From Microthyrium microscopicum (lineage: Eukaryota > Ascomycota > Dothideomycetes > Microthyriales > Microthyriaceae), in assembly GCA_010405405.1 (NCBI GenBank), contig MU004242.1:977769-1041768 (forward strand): a DNA stretch of 64,000 nucleotides. Direction: 5' to 3'. Position 1 is the first letter of the stretch, and each line of letters opens with the position of its first letter. The position numbers were made by a program, and so were the translations under genes. The notes beneath the pieces are model-generated. The model ran no database searches. It saw only the letters and a list, made by a program, of their open reading frames with translations, and was not told the origin of the DNA. Positions 1 through 10,250 of this stretch are shown here, piece by piece.

Positions 1-1368
1 ATCAAACAACTTTAATCATAACTACAAGCAAAATTGTGTAAGATTCATCTTGTTCTACGAGATATCAACAACAATTTGATTCAACATCCGTTAGTTCAGG
101 AAGCCGTAGCTTCATAGAACTGCCAAGGACCATGTTTGACAGATAGGCATGGGGCTCTGAGCTACTGGATCAACTTGGGGGCGCCATTCAAGAGATGTCT
201 ATCACTCAGGCCGCGTAACTCTATTTACCTTGATGGTATCACTTGCTATCATTGTTTTTAGACTCACCTTCACAGTAAAATAGGCCTTGGTTAAAGGTGC
301 AGTCTTTAAACACGGGGCTTGAGTCACATCTTCGCCTTGTCAGAAAGTCACTGTATGCCTGATTTGCAGACCATTGGCAGGTATAAATTCCAAGCAATTC
401 TAGCGCTGGCTTTTTGTTCCTAAAAAACTTTACACACATTGCCATCCGGTCTTTCCAACATCTTCTTCATGCAAACCACGAGTGCGACGCTCCTTGGATA
501 TCACTTTCAAGCAGCTGAGATGAGTTGCAGACATGGATCTCGTCATTACAAAGATTCATTCCTCCGGTCATCCTCAGCATGATAGGTAGGTAGGTAGGTA
601 GCATATTATGGCGCAGGAAGTCTTTCGCACTTATTTTATATATAAATGCAAATCTTGACTGACCACTGAGCGACTGGCCAGTTGTCCGAATCTAATTGAC
701 TAAAAGCATTCAATTGCAATTTGCTCCATACGAAAATACAATTGCCTTCTTTTCGCATTGCATAACTTACACTCTTTTCTAGCACCTAACAGACTATGTA
801 AATCAAAATTAAATCAGCCCTAACTACCTAGGTACTCAGAGAAGCAGCACTACGGAAGCAGAGAACAACATGCCTACCTAGGTACTGAATCAGACTGCCG
901 TCTGCAGCATCCATCTGGTTCTATATATTATCAAATTTCAACTCCCCTATATACGAATGGAGCATTCTCAGACGCCTCACAACGAACATGCGAATATCCG
1001 ACCGCATTCCTTAATTTCTTTCGGAGTGTAGGTCACGGTTTGCCATGCTCATGTCGACATTTCCCACCAAAGACAAGAGCATGTAAGTTCACCTCATAAC
1101 TCAGCAACAATATCACCTAAAAAGATTCGGAGTTGCTTCGGCAAATCATCCCGGAATCAATACTCAAGTGACCTTACTAACAGGTACAATGGTCTTTGAG
1201 CGGCGACAGCTGTGTTATGACTAGCGCCTTACCTTCATAATTTTCTTTTCTCAACCACCGTGAGACCTACATCACTCCAAACACCAACACGTCCTTCGAT
1301 TCAAATTTCAAGACCGCAAAAAAAGCTCTGGTGCGGGCCACCATTTCCATCAAATTTCACAAGACAGC
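1..1368. other. Intergenic DNA, no gene seen
   Basis: AT-rich sequence without a convincing ORF on either strand. It holds a short TAGG tetranucleotide run near 585-600 and two copies of a 13-bp sequence centred on the palindrome TACCTAGGTA (825-834 and 875-884). The last 100 bp before 1369 would be the leader of the decayed gene that follows. Confidence 0.5.
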
Positions 1369-2583
1369 ATGGCCTCCGAAAACTCAGATTTACTCCATAG
1401 CGATGGCGACAACGTCATGCCGAGCGACACGACTCAAAGCGGCGCCGTGATTCAGATCGCTCCAGTCAGCTACCTTCGAAACAAAGTCCCTCCCGAGATA
1501 AGGCTGATGATATTTGAGCATCTCCTGGTCAGCAATCAGCCTCATACCGCAGCCTTTCTTCAACTATTTACCGGTTCCTATATCGCCGCAGTCAATACGA
1601 AGAACGGATTCCTCCGTCACGATCATGCCAAACCGGAACAAAGCGAACAAGCCAGCACTAAGGATCCCATAGACCACTTTCTGCTGTCAGCGGGAGGACC
1701 GCTGTATGGGTACAGCGATGTGCTTGATAATTATGGTGTACATCCGCAAATCTTAGCCACGTGTCGTTTATTCCACGATGAAGGATTGCCCATTCTTTAC
1801 AGCAACGCGACATTCAAAATCGAACAAGTATTTAGGCAAACATTAATGGATGTCGTAGAGAGCGAATGGTTTCCACGTGCGGTCACCTATTCCATGCAGA
1901 AGCCATTGACTCCTAACTTTGAGAGTTTTGTCACCCGTGTCAACATATCAACAATGATGCACATTCCGCCTCATCGGCTTGACCTCCCATCCGAATGGCT
2001 TACCTGTTTGTTTCCGGCCTTGAAAGTGATCGGAGTGTACCCCCAGTCGGTCTGGGGATGAAACGGGAATGACCCTAGTTATCTTGCGGGATATCTTGGA
2101 TGGCTAGAAGCACTCCACAGAACCACCAATCGCAACAAAGCGCGAATTGAAGTCTGGTTCTATCAGGGCGCCTGTCTACGGTACTATAATGGTTCGACAT
2201 ACTGGGATTGGCTCTTTGACAATGCTTTCCCCAGTCAGCAAATCGAAGGAATCATCCCTCGATTCAAATGCCCATTCTTCTCAACATCTTTATTTGCCAG
2301 CGAAAGCGATGAGCACAGAGAATTCATTCAAGCGATTGCGAAAAGACTACAAGGGTATGTTCCTAGAACCTTTGAGTGCCACCATCAAATCATGGCGGAT
2401 TTAAAAAAGGCTATCAGCAAAAACGACTTCTTCAAAGATCGGAAGGTGGGCTGGAACTTCCAAACAGTGGCCTGTGACTACAGAACCAGCCTACCTAAAG
2501 TTTGGGTGGGTATGATCCTTGACCGCGATTCGGAAGAGCCAACTTGCGAGGTGATAGGCGGTCTACCTAACGATACAAAGTGA
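1369..2583 (+). pseudogene. Fungal 2EXR/F-box-like protein, copy 1, broken by an in-frame stop
   Basis: One reading frame runs from ATG 1369 to a stop at 2583 (about 404 codons) and is broken only by a TGA at 2059-2061. The N-terminal part carries 'VPPEIRLMIFEHLL', the usual opening of fungal 2EXR/F-box-like hypothetical proteins. Further on it has 'LATCRLFHDEGLPILY', also typical of these families. The frame after the stop stays protein-like (YWDWLFD, FFKDRKVGWNFQTVA) and is echoed by the second copy downstream, so the whole stretch was once coding. A 33-nt or 75-nt GT-AG intron could in principle remove the stop, but both have weak donors and no good branch site. I therefore call it a nonsense-disrupted gene. 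Molecular function is unknown; family expansions of this kind are common in filamentous fungi. Confidence 0.6.
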
Positions 2584-3256
2584 TATTGCAGCGAAGATGA
2601 AGGATTGATTGACTTTGGCTAGAGCTTGATAAGATGGACGTACGACGCCAAAGTATGAAAAAGATCGGCATTGACCAGTGATTCAGGAGGTAAAAGCGTG
2701 CGAGGGAGGTATAAGGCTACCTGAATAGCCAAAGAAGCTTTGCTTGTTGTGCTTATATCGGGATAGAAACTGGTAGTAACTTAGTATCAGCCAGAGCTCG
2801 ATGAATCAGAAGATGAGCTCATTTTGTCGCGCACTTGCTAGTTCCTAAGTGATCTTTTAATGTGATGAAAAAATGGTCATAAATCGCTGCTAGTTCCTCT
2901 TCTTATAGCCTGCAGTGGCTATGATTTGACTCGTCGTACGGTGAGGAATTAAGAACGTGCTAAAGCGGCAAATGAGCGTAATCGTACAAGCTGTAATAGT
3001 AGATTGATGCAAAGGATTTGAAATTTGTTTGTGGAGTGAAATGAACCCAGGAGAGAAGCATTAACTTAGCAGCACAGACTCTAGAAATACCAGGCACACT
3101 GTATATAATTTCCCCATGACTACTACCGATCTGGTTCCTTCTCCGACCTCCTACAGCTAACAACATCGAAATCGACATCGTTGGCTGAATCCTTGATCAC
3201 CACACCTCTTTCCTTCTTCGGTGATCTTGAACTTTCAGACGAAGCTCTTCAACATC
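2584..3256. other. Spacer between the two paralogous fragments
   Basis: AT-rich, with no gene recognised. The short minus-strand ORF at 2960-3178 has no recognisable features and is not supported. Confidence 0.45.
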
Positions 3257-3720
3257 ATGGCTTTGGTAAAGCAACAGCCTATTTCCTACCTCCATGACAC
3301 CGTCCCGCCCGAAATTCGTCTCCTGATTTTCGGAAACCTTATTTTCATCATGTTACAACTACCGGATGGACGGTAACGCCGACTCCTACGGCGACGGTGC
3401 GTACTGGCATTGGCTATTCAAGGACGCAGAAAAGGCCCTAGAGGTCAGTCCGGAGGAAAGAGACTGGAAGTCTCGGCTCATAAGCGGTCAGCGCAAGATT
3501 TTCAATGGAGATTGGGAATTGATGCCAAGGGGAAACTTGGCTCGCCATGTCCCCAAGACTTTTGATTGAGGCCACTAAAGCATCTCTGAAGAAGTCGAAT
3601 TTCTTCCAGGACCGCGCGATCGCTTGGCATTCTCAAACAGTCGCCCACAGTGAACTTCCCTCTCTTCCTTATGTCTGGGGTTGAAGGGTCTTGGATGAGG
3701 TTTCCGAGGGCCAACATCTG
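3257..3720 (+). pseudogene. Fungal 2EXR/F-box-like protein, copy 2, truncated relic
   Basis: From ATG 3257 the first 30 codons repeat the start of the upstream copy, with 'YLHDTVPPEIRLLIFGNL' against 'YLRNKVPPEIRLMIFEHL'. The sequence then jumps, in another frame, to the region corresponding to the C-terminal third of copy 1 ('GAYWHWLFKDA' against 'STYWDWLFDNA'). After one more frame change it continues as 'SNFFQDRAIAWHSQTVA' against 'NDFFKDRKVGWNFQTVA'. About 190 codons of the middle are missing, there are at least two frame changes, and a TGA follows 'LPYVWG'. This is a clear relic of a tandem duplicate. It has no plausible intact product. Confidence 0.65.
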
Positions 3721-4303
3721 AAATCATTCAGTGCTGTGGCAGTGAGGAACCAGAGCCTTGTTCATATGTCTAGTAAGGACACCTTGAATACAGGAACTAC
3801 AGTGCCACTCACAAAGCTGGCAGAATCATAAACTGTTATTTCATTCTACGTTAGGCCACTGAGCTCTAGAAAGATACGATCACAAGGTGTCCACAGGGGC
3901 TATAATATTTTCTGTCAGCGTGGAATCGTGCAGCCTATTTCTAATCTTAACAGCATCTTTTAATTGTGATTCGTAGCATAACATGTACCAAACTACCTCC
4001 GCTTACTGAAGCTAATGGTATTCTATTCTGGTACTTACCATAGGGTGCGATAGGGGTTAGAGGAACTGATAACGAGAGAACCCTTTGGGTAAGATAATAG
4101 TACGAAGATCTAGAGATACTTTCAGACTTCTGGACAGGTTAAAAATATGAATTAGACACGATGACCAAATATAACATGCGTTCTACGTTCTTTCGACAGC
4201 ATATAGTCGCTCTTTCCTGAAAATGTTCTCCCATTATCATTTCCTCTACCCCCGTCGCATCCTAAAGAGGTAGTTACCGACCTGCTTTCGAGCAGGACAT
4301 TCT
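3721..4303. other. Intergenic, no gene seen
   Basis: AT-rich sequence between the second relic and the convergent methyltransferase gene. It presumably contains the 3' ends of both; no ORF or repeat is supported. Confidence 0.45.
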
Positions 4304-5188
4304 TTAGCATTCGAAAACAGCAACATAAGTATTCATCGTCCTCACTTTACCGCCGGCCAGCCCCTTGACCGATGCGATAACGGCATCCCGCGCCGACAGT
4401 AACATGATTTTGACCCCTTCATCGACATCCAATGCTTCAATCTCTTTGATGGTGCCCTCTGCGGTGAAGGAGCCAACCTCCCACCTGCCATCCTGCAACT
4501 CCTCACCTGGAACAATCACCGTCTCCTTCTCTACTTTCCATCCTGCTCCCTCCATACTATTCTTGATTTCTCGAGGACTCAATAGCGTTCTGATATTCTC
4601 CGAACTTGTCCTATGCGCCTCCATGAACCCTCTACCCAGCGCCGCAAGAACATGAGGCACACCACCCGGCTCTGACGCGCTCAACGCATATTCTGCAATA
4701 CAAACCCTCTTCACCCGCCCCTTTAAAGCCGTGAACAGCCGCTTCACCCGCCCCGGTGAGTCAAAGTACCAAATACAATGCGCCAGCACCGCAACATCCC
4801 ACGTCTCCTCACTACCCTTCAAAAATTCTTCTGGATCCGCCTGATGCCAGCTGATACAGCCGCCCACCTCGCTATTCATAATGAAGCCTTGCGCTTCTCC
4901 GAGCGTAGTGGGAGTACCATAGGTCAACGGCGCGGGGTCAACGGCGTCGATATGGCCAGGCTTTTCGTCACTGCCAGCAAGTTGTGCGTTGGCAGCGAGG
5001 ACGGTGGTGCAGAGGCCTTGACCGCAGCCGAATTCAAGGACGCGGCTGGAAGATGGAATGGACCATTGTTGGAGGAGGTTGATGCGGTGCTCCATTTGAG
5101 CGCAGTCGACGTCTGGGTGGTCGTCTGGGGCGAGGGAGTAGGAGGCGAGGCGGGGGATGTCAGCTTTTGTGAGGGTTTGTTTTGCCAT
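4304..5188 (-). CDS. SAM-dependent methyltransferase, class I
   Basis: A single-exon gene of 294 aa starting at the ATG at 5188, where the protein begins MAKQTLTKADIP. The frame extends upstream only to a TTG, so 5188 is the first usable ATG. Motif I for S-adenosylmethionine binding, VLEFGCGQG, lies near residue 50. It is followed by an acidic residue at the end of the second strand (HIDAVDPAP) and a motif-IV-like 'WDVAVLAHCIWYF', where the DxxxxxH(C) loop suggests a small-molecule substrate. The C-terminal half is less conserved and probably forms the substrate lid. No signal peptide or membrane segment is seen. Fungal homologues of this type are annotated only as methyltransferase domain proteins, so the substrate is unknown. 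It is transcribed away from the DPH7 gene. Confidence 0.8.
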   Translation of the reverse strand: MAKQTLTKADIPRLASYSLAPDDHPDVDCAQMEHRINLLQQWSIPSSSRVLEFGCGQGLCTTVLAANAQLAGSDEKPGHIDAVDPAPLTYGTPTTLGEAQGFIMNSEVGGCISWHQADPEEFLKGSEETWDVAVLAHCIWYFDSPGRVKRLFTALKGRVKRVCIAEYALSASEPGGVPHVLAALGRGFMEAHRTSSENIRTLLSPREIKNSMEGAGWKVEKETVIVPGEELQDGRWEVGSFTAEGTIKEIEALDVDEGVKIMLLSARDAVIASVKGLAGGKVRTMNTYVAVFEC

Positions 5189-5569
5189 TGTGATGAGTTT
5201 TGATATCGAGTTTCGTCCAGTCGTCAATATTGATGCCAGTGTGTGCTTGATGGGAATATTGTCGAAAGTTGGGACAATGTGGTGAAGATTCTATGGAGCA
5301 CAAGTGACTGGCAGCTACATACTAGACGTTAAATACTAGCATAGAGGATATCAACCGAATAGTTACAAAACCACAAGCTTCGCTGCATACCAGTCATACA
5401 TTGAAGTAACCTTCATGTTGCACAGCCGAATTGCTTGCCCAAACAGGAAGCTGGTGGAGATAAACAAATGAAGTTGGAGTTGAGCCCCAGCGAACCCCAC
5501 AAACGAAAAGCTCTCCGGATAAAGCAACCATGTCGTCCATATTCCTTCCAATCAAAGCCTGAGCGAACA
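5189..5569. promoter_or_regulatory. Divergent promoter region, methyltransferase / DPH7
   Basis: A 381-bp region between the two divergent start codons, which must hold both promoters. An ATG-less plus-strand frame extends upstream of the DPH7 start but shows no conserved residues. No specific binding site was identified. Confidence 0.4.
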
Positions 5570-6788
5570 ATGGCCACCATAAAATCGGAAACCAGCATAA
5601 CTCTCAGCCTCCCACCAAGCTGCATAGAATTTGCACCATCCTTTCCAAACTACGCCGCGATAGGAACTTACTTCCTCGACAAAGATGCGAACTCTGAGCA
5701 AGGGCAGAAACGATCTGGTAGCATTGAGTTACTAGAGGTTGGATATGACACCTTGTAAGACGCATACACTGCCCACCGAAAGTCCTTGGGTGACTCACAA
5801 TTATGCTAGGACCGTGGTGCAGGTTGTAGAGACTGAATATGGAATTTTGGATTTACATTTTTCACCGCATGAACCGGACATAATTTGCACGGCGAATTCG
5901 ACAGCGAGTATCACGTTCTTTCGTATCGGTCAGGAAAGTGGAGCAAAACACCCCGAGATTGTGCAGTTGGGTTTGATTACGGGAGACGACTTTCTAGCGG
6001 ATGGTGTATTGGCGCTGTCACTGCAGTGGCATCCTGCGAACCCTAACGCTATTGCCATCACGTCGTCGGTGGGGGATGTGTTGTTATTGACTATTGACTT
6101 GGCTGCACTTGAAACGAAGAAATCTATGGAGGGAAGTTCCCTGGCCATGGATGGACTCGTGTCCTGCACGTCGATAGCGAAGCACGAGCTTGAGGCATGG
6201 ACGTCAAGCTTTACACCGCTCAGCACAGGTATATACTCCGGAGGCGACGATTGTGTACTGGGCTACGTGCCTCTCGCAGAAGTGACGGGGGACGCGTCAC
6301 AAGAGGATCCATCACGTCTTCAATCTGGAAATCCTCGGCAAGACCGTAGGATTCATGACGCAGGAGTGACTGCCATATTACCACTCAGCGAGCACGTCCT
6401 TCTCACTGGAAGTTATGATGACCACATCCGAATCATTGACACAAAACCTAATAGACCGAAGGTCATGGCAGGAGAAAATCTAGGGGGAGGCGTCTGGAGG
6501 CTGAAGTTGATAAAGTCTGTGACGGAGAGCTGGGTCGTGTCGGATGAGCCTGGTGAGATTATGGTACTGGCTAGCTGTATGTATACGGGAGCGAGAATCG
6601 TTCGAGCGGTCAGAGATGAAAGCGGGAACTGGAAGTTTGAAGTTGTTGCTCGATTCGAAGAGCATGAGAGCATGAACTACGGTAGTGACTTGGTTCCGGG
6701 TTGCGGTGGTGATGGGGAGATCGCCGTGGTGTCGACCAGCTTTTATGACAAGTTAGTCTGTCTGTGGCGCTACAGGTTAGATCATTAA
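5570..6788 (+). CDS. DPH7: Diphthine methylesterase, WD40 protein
   Basis: Two exons, 5570-5754 and 5810-6788, give 387 aa. The 55-nt intron has a GTAAGA donor and a TAG acceptor, and joins 'GYDTL' to 'TVVQVVETEYGILDL'. The protein is a WD40 beta-propeller of the DPH7/WDR85 (yeast RRT2) family: 'CIEFAP..PNYAAIGTYFLD' at the N-terminus, 'WHPANPNAIAITSSVGDV', 'AWTSSFTP', 'IYSGGDDCVL', 'GSYDDHIRIIDT' and the C-terminal 'STSFYDKLVCLW' are all characteristic. In yeast the enzyme removes the methyl ester from methylated diphthine on translation elongation factor 2, before the final amidation to diphthamide. The start at 5570 is chosen because conservation begins directly after it; the upstream in-frame codons look like leader. 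It is convergent with the ribosomal protein gene. Confidence 0.9.
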
Positions 6789-6986
6789 TAACAAAGTAGG
6801 TCTCGAGAAAAATCTTCGCAAAATGATGTGAAGAATGGTCGAGGAAGCAATAAAATTGCTACTGAGCTGCATGCATAGGCTTTATGATTGCCACTTCATT
6901 ACAGCATCCCCCAATGAATCTTTTTGATATCATTCCCGAGCACCGTAAAGACCATGCCAAATCCCAAGAGAATGCATAAAACACGA

Positions 6987-7815
6987 CTAGAACACGAGTG
7001 CAGCGCCCTTTGTCTTCTTGTCACCACTGCCAAATTGTTAGATCAATCCATGCACCAAACTCTGATAGAACATACCCCAACTCAAAGTGCTTGCATCGCT
7101 TCAATGCCAGTTGTGCCTTGGTTTTGCAAGCTGTGCATTCTAGACGGAGCACAACCTTCTTTGTAGTCTTTGCCTTCTTGTGGAACACGGGCTTGGTTTG
7201 GCCACCATAACCAGATTGTTTGCGGTCATAACGACGCTTTCCTTGCGCGAAAAGGGAAGCCTGATTTCATCAATCTAATTGCCCGCAGCTGACTTTATTT
7301 TCATATGGTGCGTACCTTTCCGGCCTTGTACTGTGTGACCTTGTGTTGGGTGTGCTTCTTGCAGTCCTTGCCCTTGCAACTATCAACAGTCAATATCGGT
7401 TGTATCGCGAGTTCGAAGGATCGAGCATACTAGGTCTTGCGGGTTTTGGGAATGTTGACCTGGTCATGAGAGTCAGCAATTATTTAGAGTCCATTTCTGA
7501 TAGTGCAGTTGTGTCATCGGTGCATCGTCCACTCTGCAATTGATCGCTCGGTTGTGTGTTGTAAAGTCTGCTTGTTGGATCTCCGCAAAGCAGTTTGCCA
7601 CAATCCGGCGCGGCCAGGTTTGCGCTTTGAAGCAAGTCTGGCGACGCTGGATTTGGCGATATGAACTTGGTGGATTGAAGGCCGAGCTGAATCAATTGGT
7701 GAATACGCGGGGGTTGCGACGTAGCGATCGTGACTGGAGCGATGAATTGCAGAGTGGAGGGGCGTAGCGTTGTATAGTCGAAAGGTCAATGAGGAATGCG
7801 AGGTCTGCTTACCAT
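6987..7815 (-). CDS. RPL42: 60S ribosomal protein eL42 (L44/L36A), five exons
   Basis: This gene is hidden by introns and gives no long ORF. On the minus strand the exons are 7813-7815 (the ATG alone), 7431-7459, 7316-7379, 7076-7260 and 6987-7026. Spliced they give 106 aa, the same length as yeast Rpl42. The product reads [17 protein letters not shown], then [14 protein letters not shown] and [18 protein letters not shown], ending in [13 protein letters not shown]. The zinc-binding cysteine pairs (C12/C17 and the ECTACK pair) are present. Residue 56 is proline, the form associated with cycloheximide sensitivity in yeasts. Intron lengths are 353, 51, 55 and 49 nt, and all have GT-AG ends. A long first intron right after the start codon is common in fungal ribosomal protein genes. 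The protein sits at the 60S E-site region. Confidence 0.93.
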
Positions 7816-8237
7816 CTTGACGTCGAAATCGCGGTAGATGGGTTATTGCAAGTGTTTGGAATGAAGATATCGTCAACAGATTGATGGGTGGTCGTTGGTG
7901 GCTCGAATTTGGGAGTGTGCGGCTTGGCAGAAATGCCACCCTGACCGAAGTTTCGCCGCTGAGTCAGCCCATCGCCTATTTCCCTCCAACTTCATTCCTT
8001 CCCATCTTTACACAATCAGAGAACCTTATTTTCACAGAAACCTTTACGATACGCATCTGCCATGTCACGCCTGCAGTAGTCATAAGTCGTTTATTCGACC
8101 GTTGTGGCGATGATAATGCCCTATACTATGTGTCCGATCTCCACCTGCATAAGCTCAAGTTCAGCCTATCAATTTTCAATTTGCTTCATTCAACGGTTTT
8201 GGTATTGAACCGCGATTTCACGCATCCACCAAGTTTT
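7816..8237. promoter_or_regulatory. Upstream region of the eL42 gene
   Basis: A 422-bp space between the eL42 start codon and the stop of the next minus-strand gene. It must contain the eL42 promoter and the 3' end of the membrane-protein gene. The plus-strand ORF at 7881-8270 is a shadow without features. Confidence 0.4.
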
Positions 8238-9200
8238 TCATTCCCTGGAAAACATGCTCAGCGTGCTTGACTCGTAGGCCCTATGCCCGAACATAGCCAT
8301 CGGCGGTTCGCGTACTCCAGGTGCTGGTCGCCATGGCTCCCTTTCCCTCTTCTTCTTTGCTATCGCCAGCTGTGTCTTTCGTCTAGCTTCCTGATCATAC
8401 AGTCGTGGCCGTATGCAGAAGAGGCAGCACCCAACCAATAGCGCAAGAAATATGGTTCCACCAACTCCAGCTCCGACGCCAACCAATACCTTCTTCTGAT
8501 AACTCCACGCAAAATGCCAGTCTGGGTTCGTTATGGGGGCTGCATTTGTCGGAAATTGAGACAAGTCATCTGTCTTCCACGCGACCGGGATTGATAGGCC
8601 GTTGAGGACGCCAGTCTGCATAGCAACTGGTTGCGGGACTAGCGATAGTGCATTACCCGTAGCCACGGACATATACGTTGCGTTCATGCTGGTTGTGAAT
8701 GTTGACTGGCAAGCAAGCGGGTTTCCAACGTCGTCGATAGCAAGGTCAAAACCTCTGTTCGGTGCGTTAGACTCTCATTCGCAATACTGCGCTGTGGATA
8801 CATACTCTTGGCAACACAGAGCCTGGATTTCATTTCTCTTTTTGTCAAGCCCAGCCATTGCCGTCGTAAAGCCTTGCGGGCATATGCCAGGACTGTATGG
8901 CTTCAAAATTGGCGTTGGCTGGACACCCATCTGCTCCATATACTGTGGTGGCAGACAAGTCGTCGCTCCATCGTACCAGCCTTGTGGCAGACAAGTCGTC
9001 GCTCCATCGTACCAGCCTTGTGGAGGAACCTCCCATGCTGTTGGTGTCTCACGCACTATAGCGCTTGCCGGCAGATACCATGTTTGAGTACAGGGCCGTT
9101 CCCATTGAGTTGTTAATGCCACATAGGCTGTCGCTTGTGGATAGCCCGATATCGTAAACGTCGTGGTCTGAACCACCTCGGTCGAGTATGTGTTACCCAT
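8238..9200 (-). CDS. Single-pass membrane protein with a cysteine-containing outer domain
   Basis: Exons 8806-9200 and 8238-8754 give 303 aa. The 51-nt intron has a perfect GTATGT donor, a CTAAC branch and a CAG acceptor. The N-terminal ~200 residues carry scattered cysteines and aromatic residues, with two identical copies of the 12-residue block QGWYDGATTCLP. One hydrophobic segment follows (VLVGVGAGVGGTIFLALLVG), then a basic juxtamembrane stretch (KKKREREPWRP) and a short tail. This is the layout of fungal MID2/WSC-like surface proteins, although no named domain is recognised. No clear signal peptide follows the chosen ATG; a hydrophobic stretch lies just upstream in another frame, so the true 5' end may include an unseen exon. 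Function unknown. Confidence 0.65.
8948..9019 (-). repeat. Exact 36-bp tandem duplication inside a coding exon
   Basis: Positions 8948-8983 and 8984-9019 are identical. The unit is a multiple of three, so it adds one copy of a 12-residue block to the outer domain of the membrane protein without changing the frame. Confidence 0.95.
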
Positions 9201-9648
9201 TGCGTTCCAAAAAAACGAGCAATACAACGAAGATCAGGCTAGAGGCCGATCCTGACTTTATTGATGCCAGGCGAAGCCTTAAGCACAGTTTTTCGATGTC
9301 TTATCTTTTACGTTCTGAGCGGGGTAAGTCAGAATTGCTTTCTCTATGCAAGAAAGCTGATTAGACAAATTAGCCTGATCAAATTATCTGCAAGAGTCCA
9401 AGGCGGGTGCGTATAGAAAGACCTCCTTACTTAAGGCGGCCAATCAAGCGTGGCAAGGCAGATTCGACATATGCTAACAAGTAGGCGCATCAGGCTGAGA
9501 TACAGTACGCACAAACTATTCTTTTATTGGCAGTTCTTCGAATCTTCAACAGCTATGTCCCGATGAAACTAACCAAAGCAATTCTTACTTCCAACAATCT
9601 ATCTCTCAGCCTTTCCATGCATTCGACATTACTCCAGATGATGTATCT
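9201..9648. other. Intergenic, upstream of the membrane-protein gene
   Basis: Contains the likely promoter of the membrane-protein gene and the 3' end of the carbonic anhydrase gene, both on the minus strand. No ORF, repeat or RNA gene is supported. Confidence 0.4.
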
Positions 9649-10250
9649 CTACTCAACCGCCCTGACCTTTCCAGTCTTTATATCATAAATCCACCCACTA
9701 ATCGTCGTACTATCCGACACCGCTTTTGATTCCTTCAAAACCTTCAGGTCGCTCCGCACCGCCTCCTCAGGATCTGAAAATGGTCCAAAATCCAGCCCAG
9801 CTAACTCCTTTGCTCCCTCTTCCCCGAGATTCTTCTTGACGACTGCGTGCGCATCTTCGTTTTTGAACGTCGACAGGCCGCAGTCAGTATGCTTGATGAG
9901 CAGAATTTCTGTGGTTTCGAGCAGTTGCTCGGAAATGACGATGCTGCGGAGAGCGTCACGGGCGTCGCCGCCGCCGTTCCGAATGACGTGGGCGTCACCG
10001 AGGGATATACCGAAAGCGGCCATTGGGTCGATACGGGAGTCCATACAGGTCACTGAGGAGTTGTTAGTCGGGCGCACTGGTGTAGTAAGGAGAGGGCATG
10101 GGAAATGATAAAAATGGAGAGATGAAGCTTGCGGGACGACTGACGGACGAGATATTTCTTTCCCGGTGGGAGAGGGAGATCGCCTTGGTTGAATGAAGAG
10201 GCATATTGAGCGTTCTTTTCGAGAAGATTCTTTTGGTTGGCTGAAGCCAT
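9649..10250 (-). CDS. Beta-class carbonic anhydrase, short form
   Basis: Exons 10145-10250 and 9649-10052 are separated by a 92-nt intron (GTCAGT donor, CTAAC branch, CAG acceptor) and give 169 aa. The zinc site of beta-carbonic anhydrases is complete: C38 and D40 in 'LTCMDSRID' with R42 of the Asp-Arg dyad, then H90 and C93 in 'KHTDCG'. The glycine-rich 'VIRNGGGDARDALRS' between them is also typical. The enzyme interconverts CO2 and bicarbonate. The protein is shorter than plant-type beta enzymes (about 220 aa) and matches the small fungal/mycobacterial-type subfamily. No targeting peptide is evident, so it is probably cytosolic. The start at 10250 is the only ATG compatible with the exon. 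Confidence 0.88.

Noticed and set aside
2035-2120. Possible intron removing the TGA in the first 2EXR/F-box-like copy
   Set aside because: The only frame-keeping GT-AG pairs use weak GTCGGT donors and lack a branch site, and the removed sequence reads as protein. It is kept as a minor alternative in the pseudogene call.
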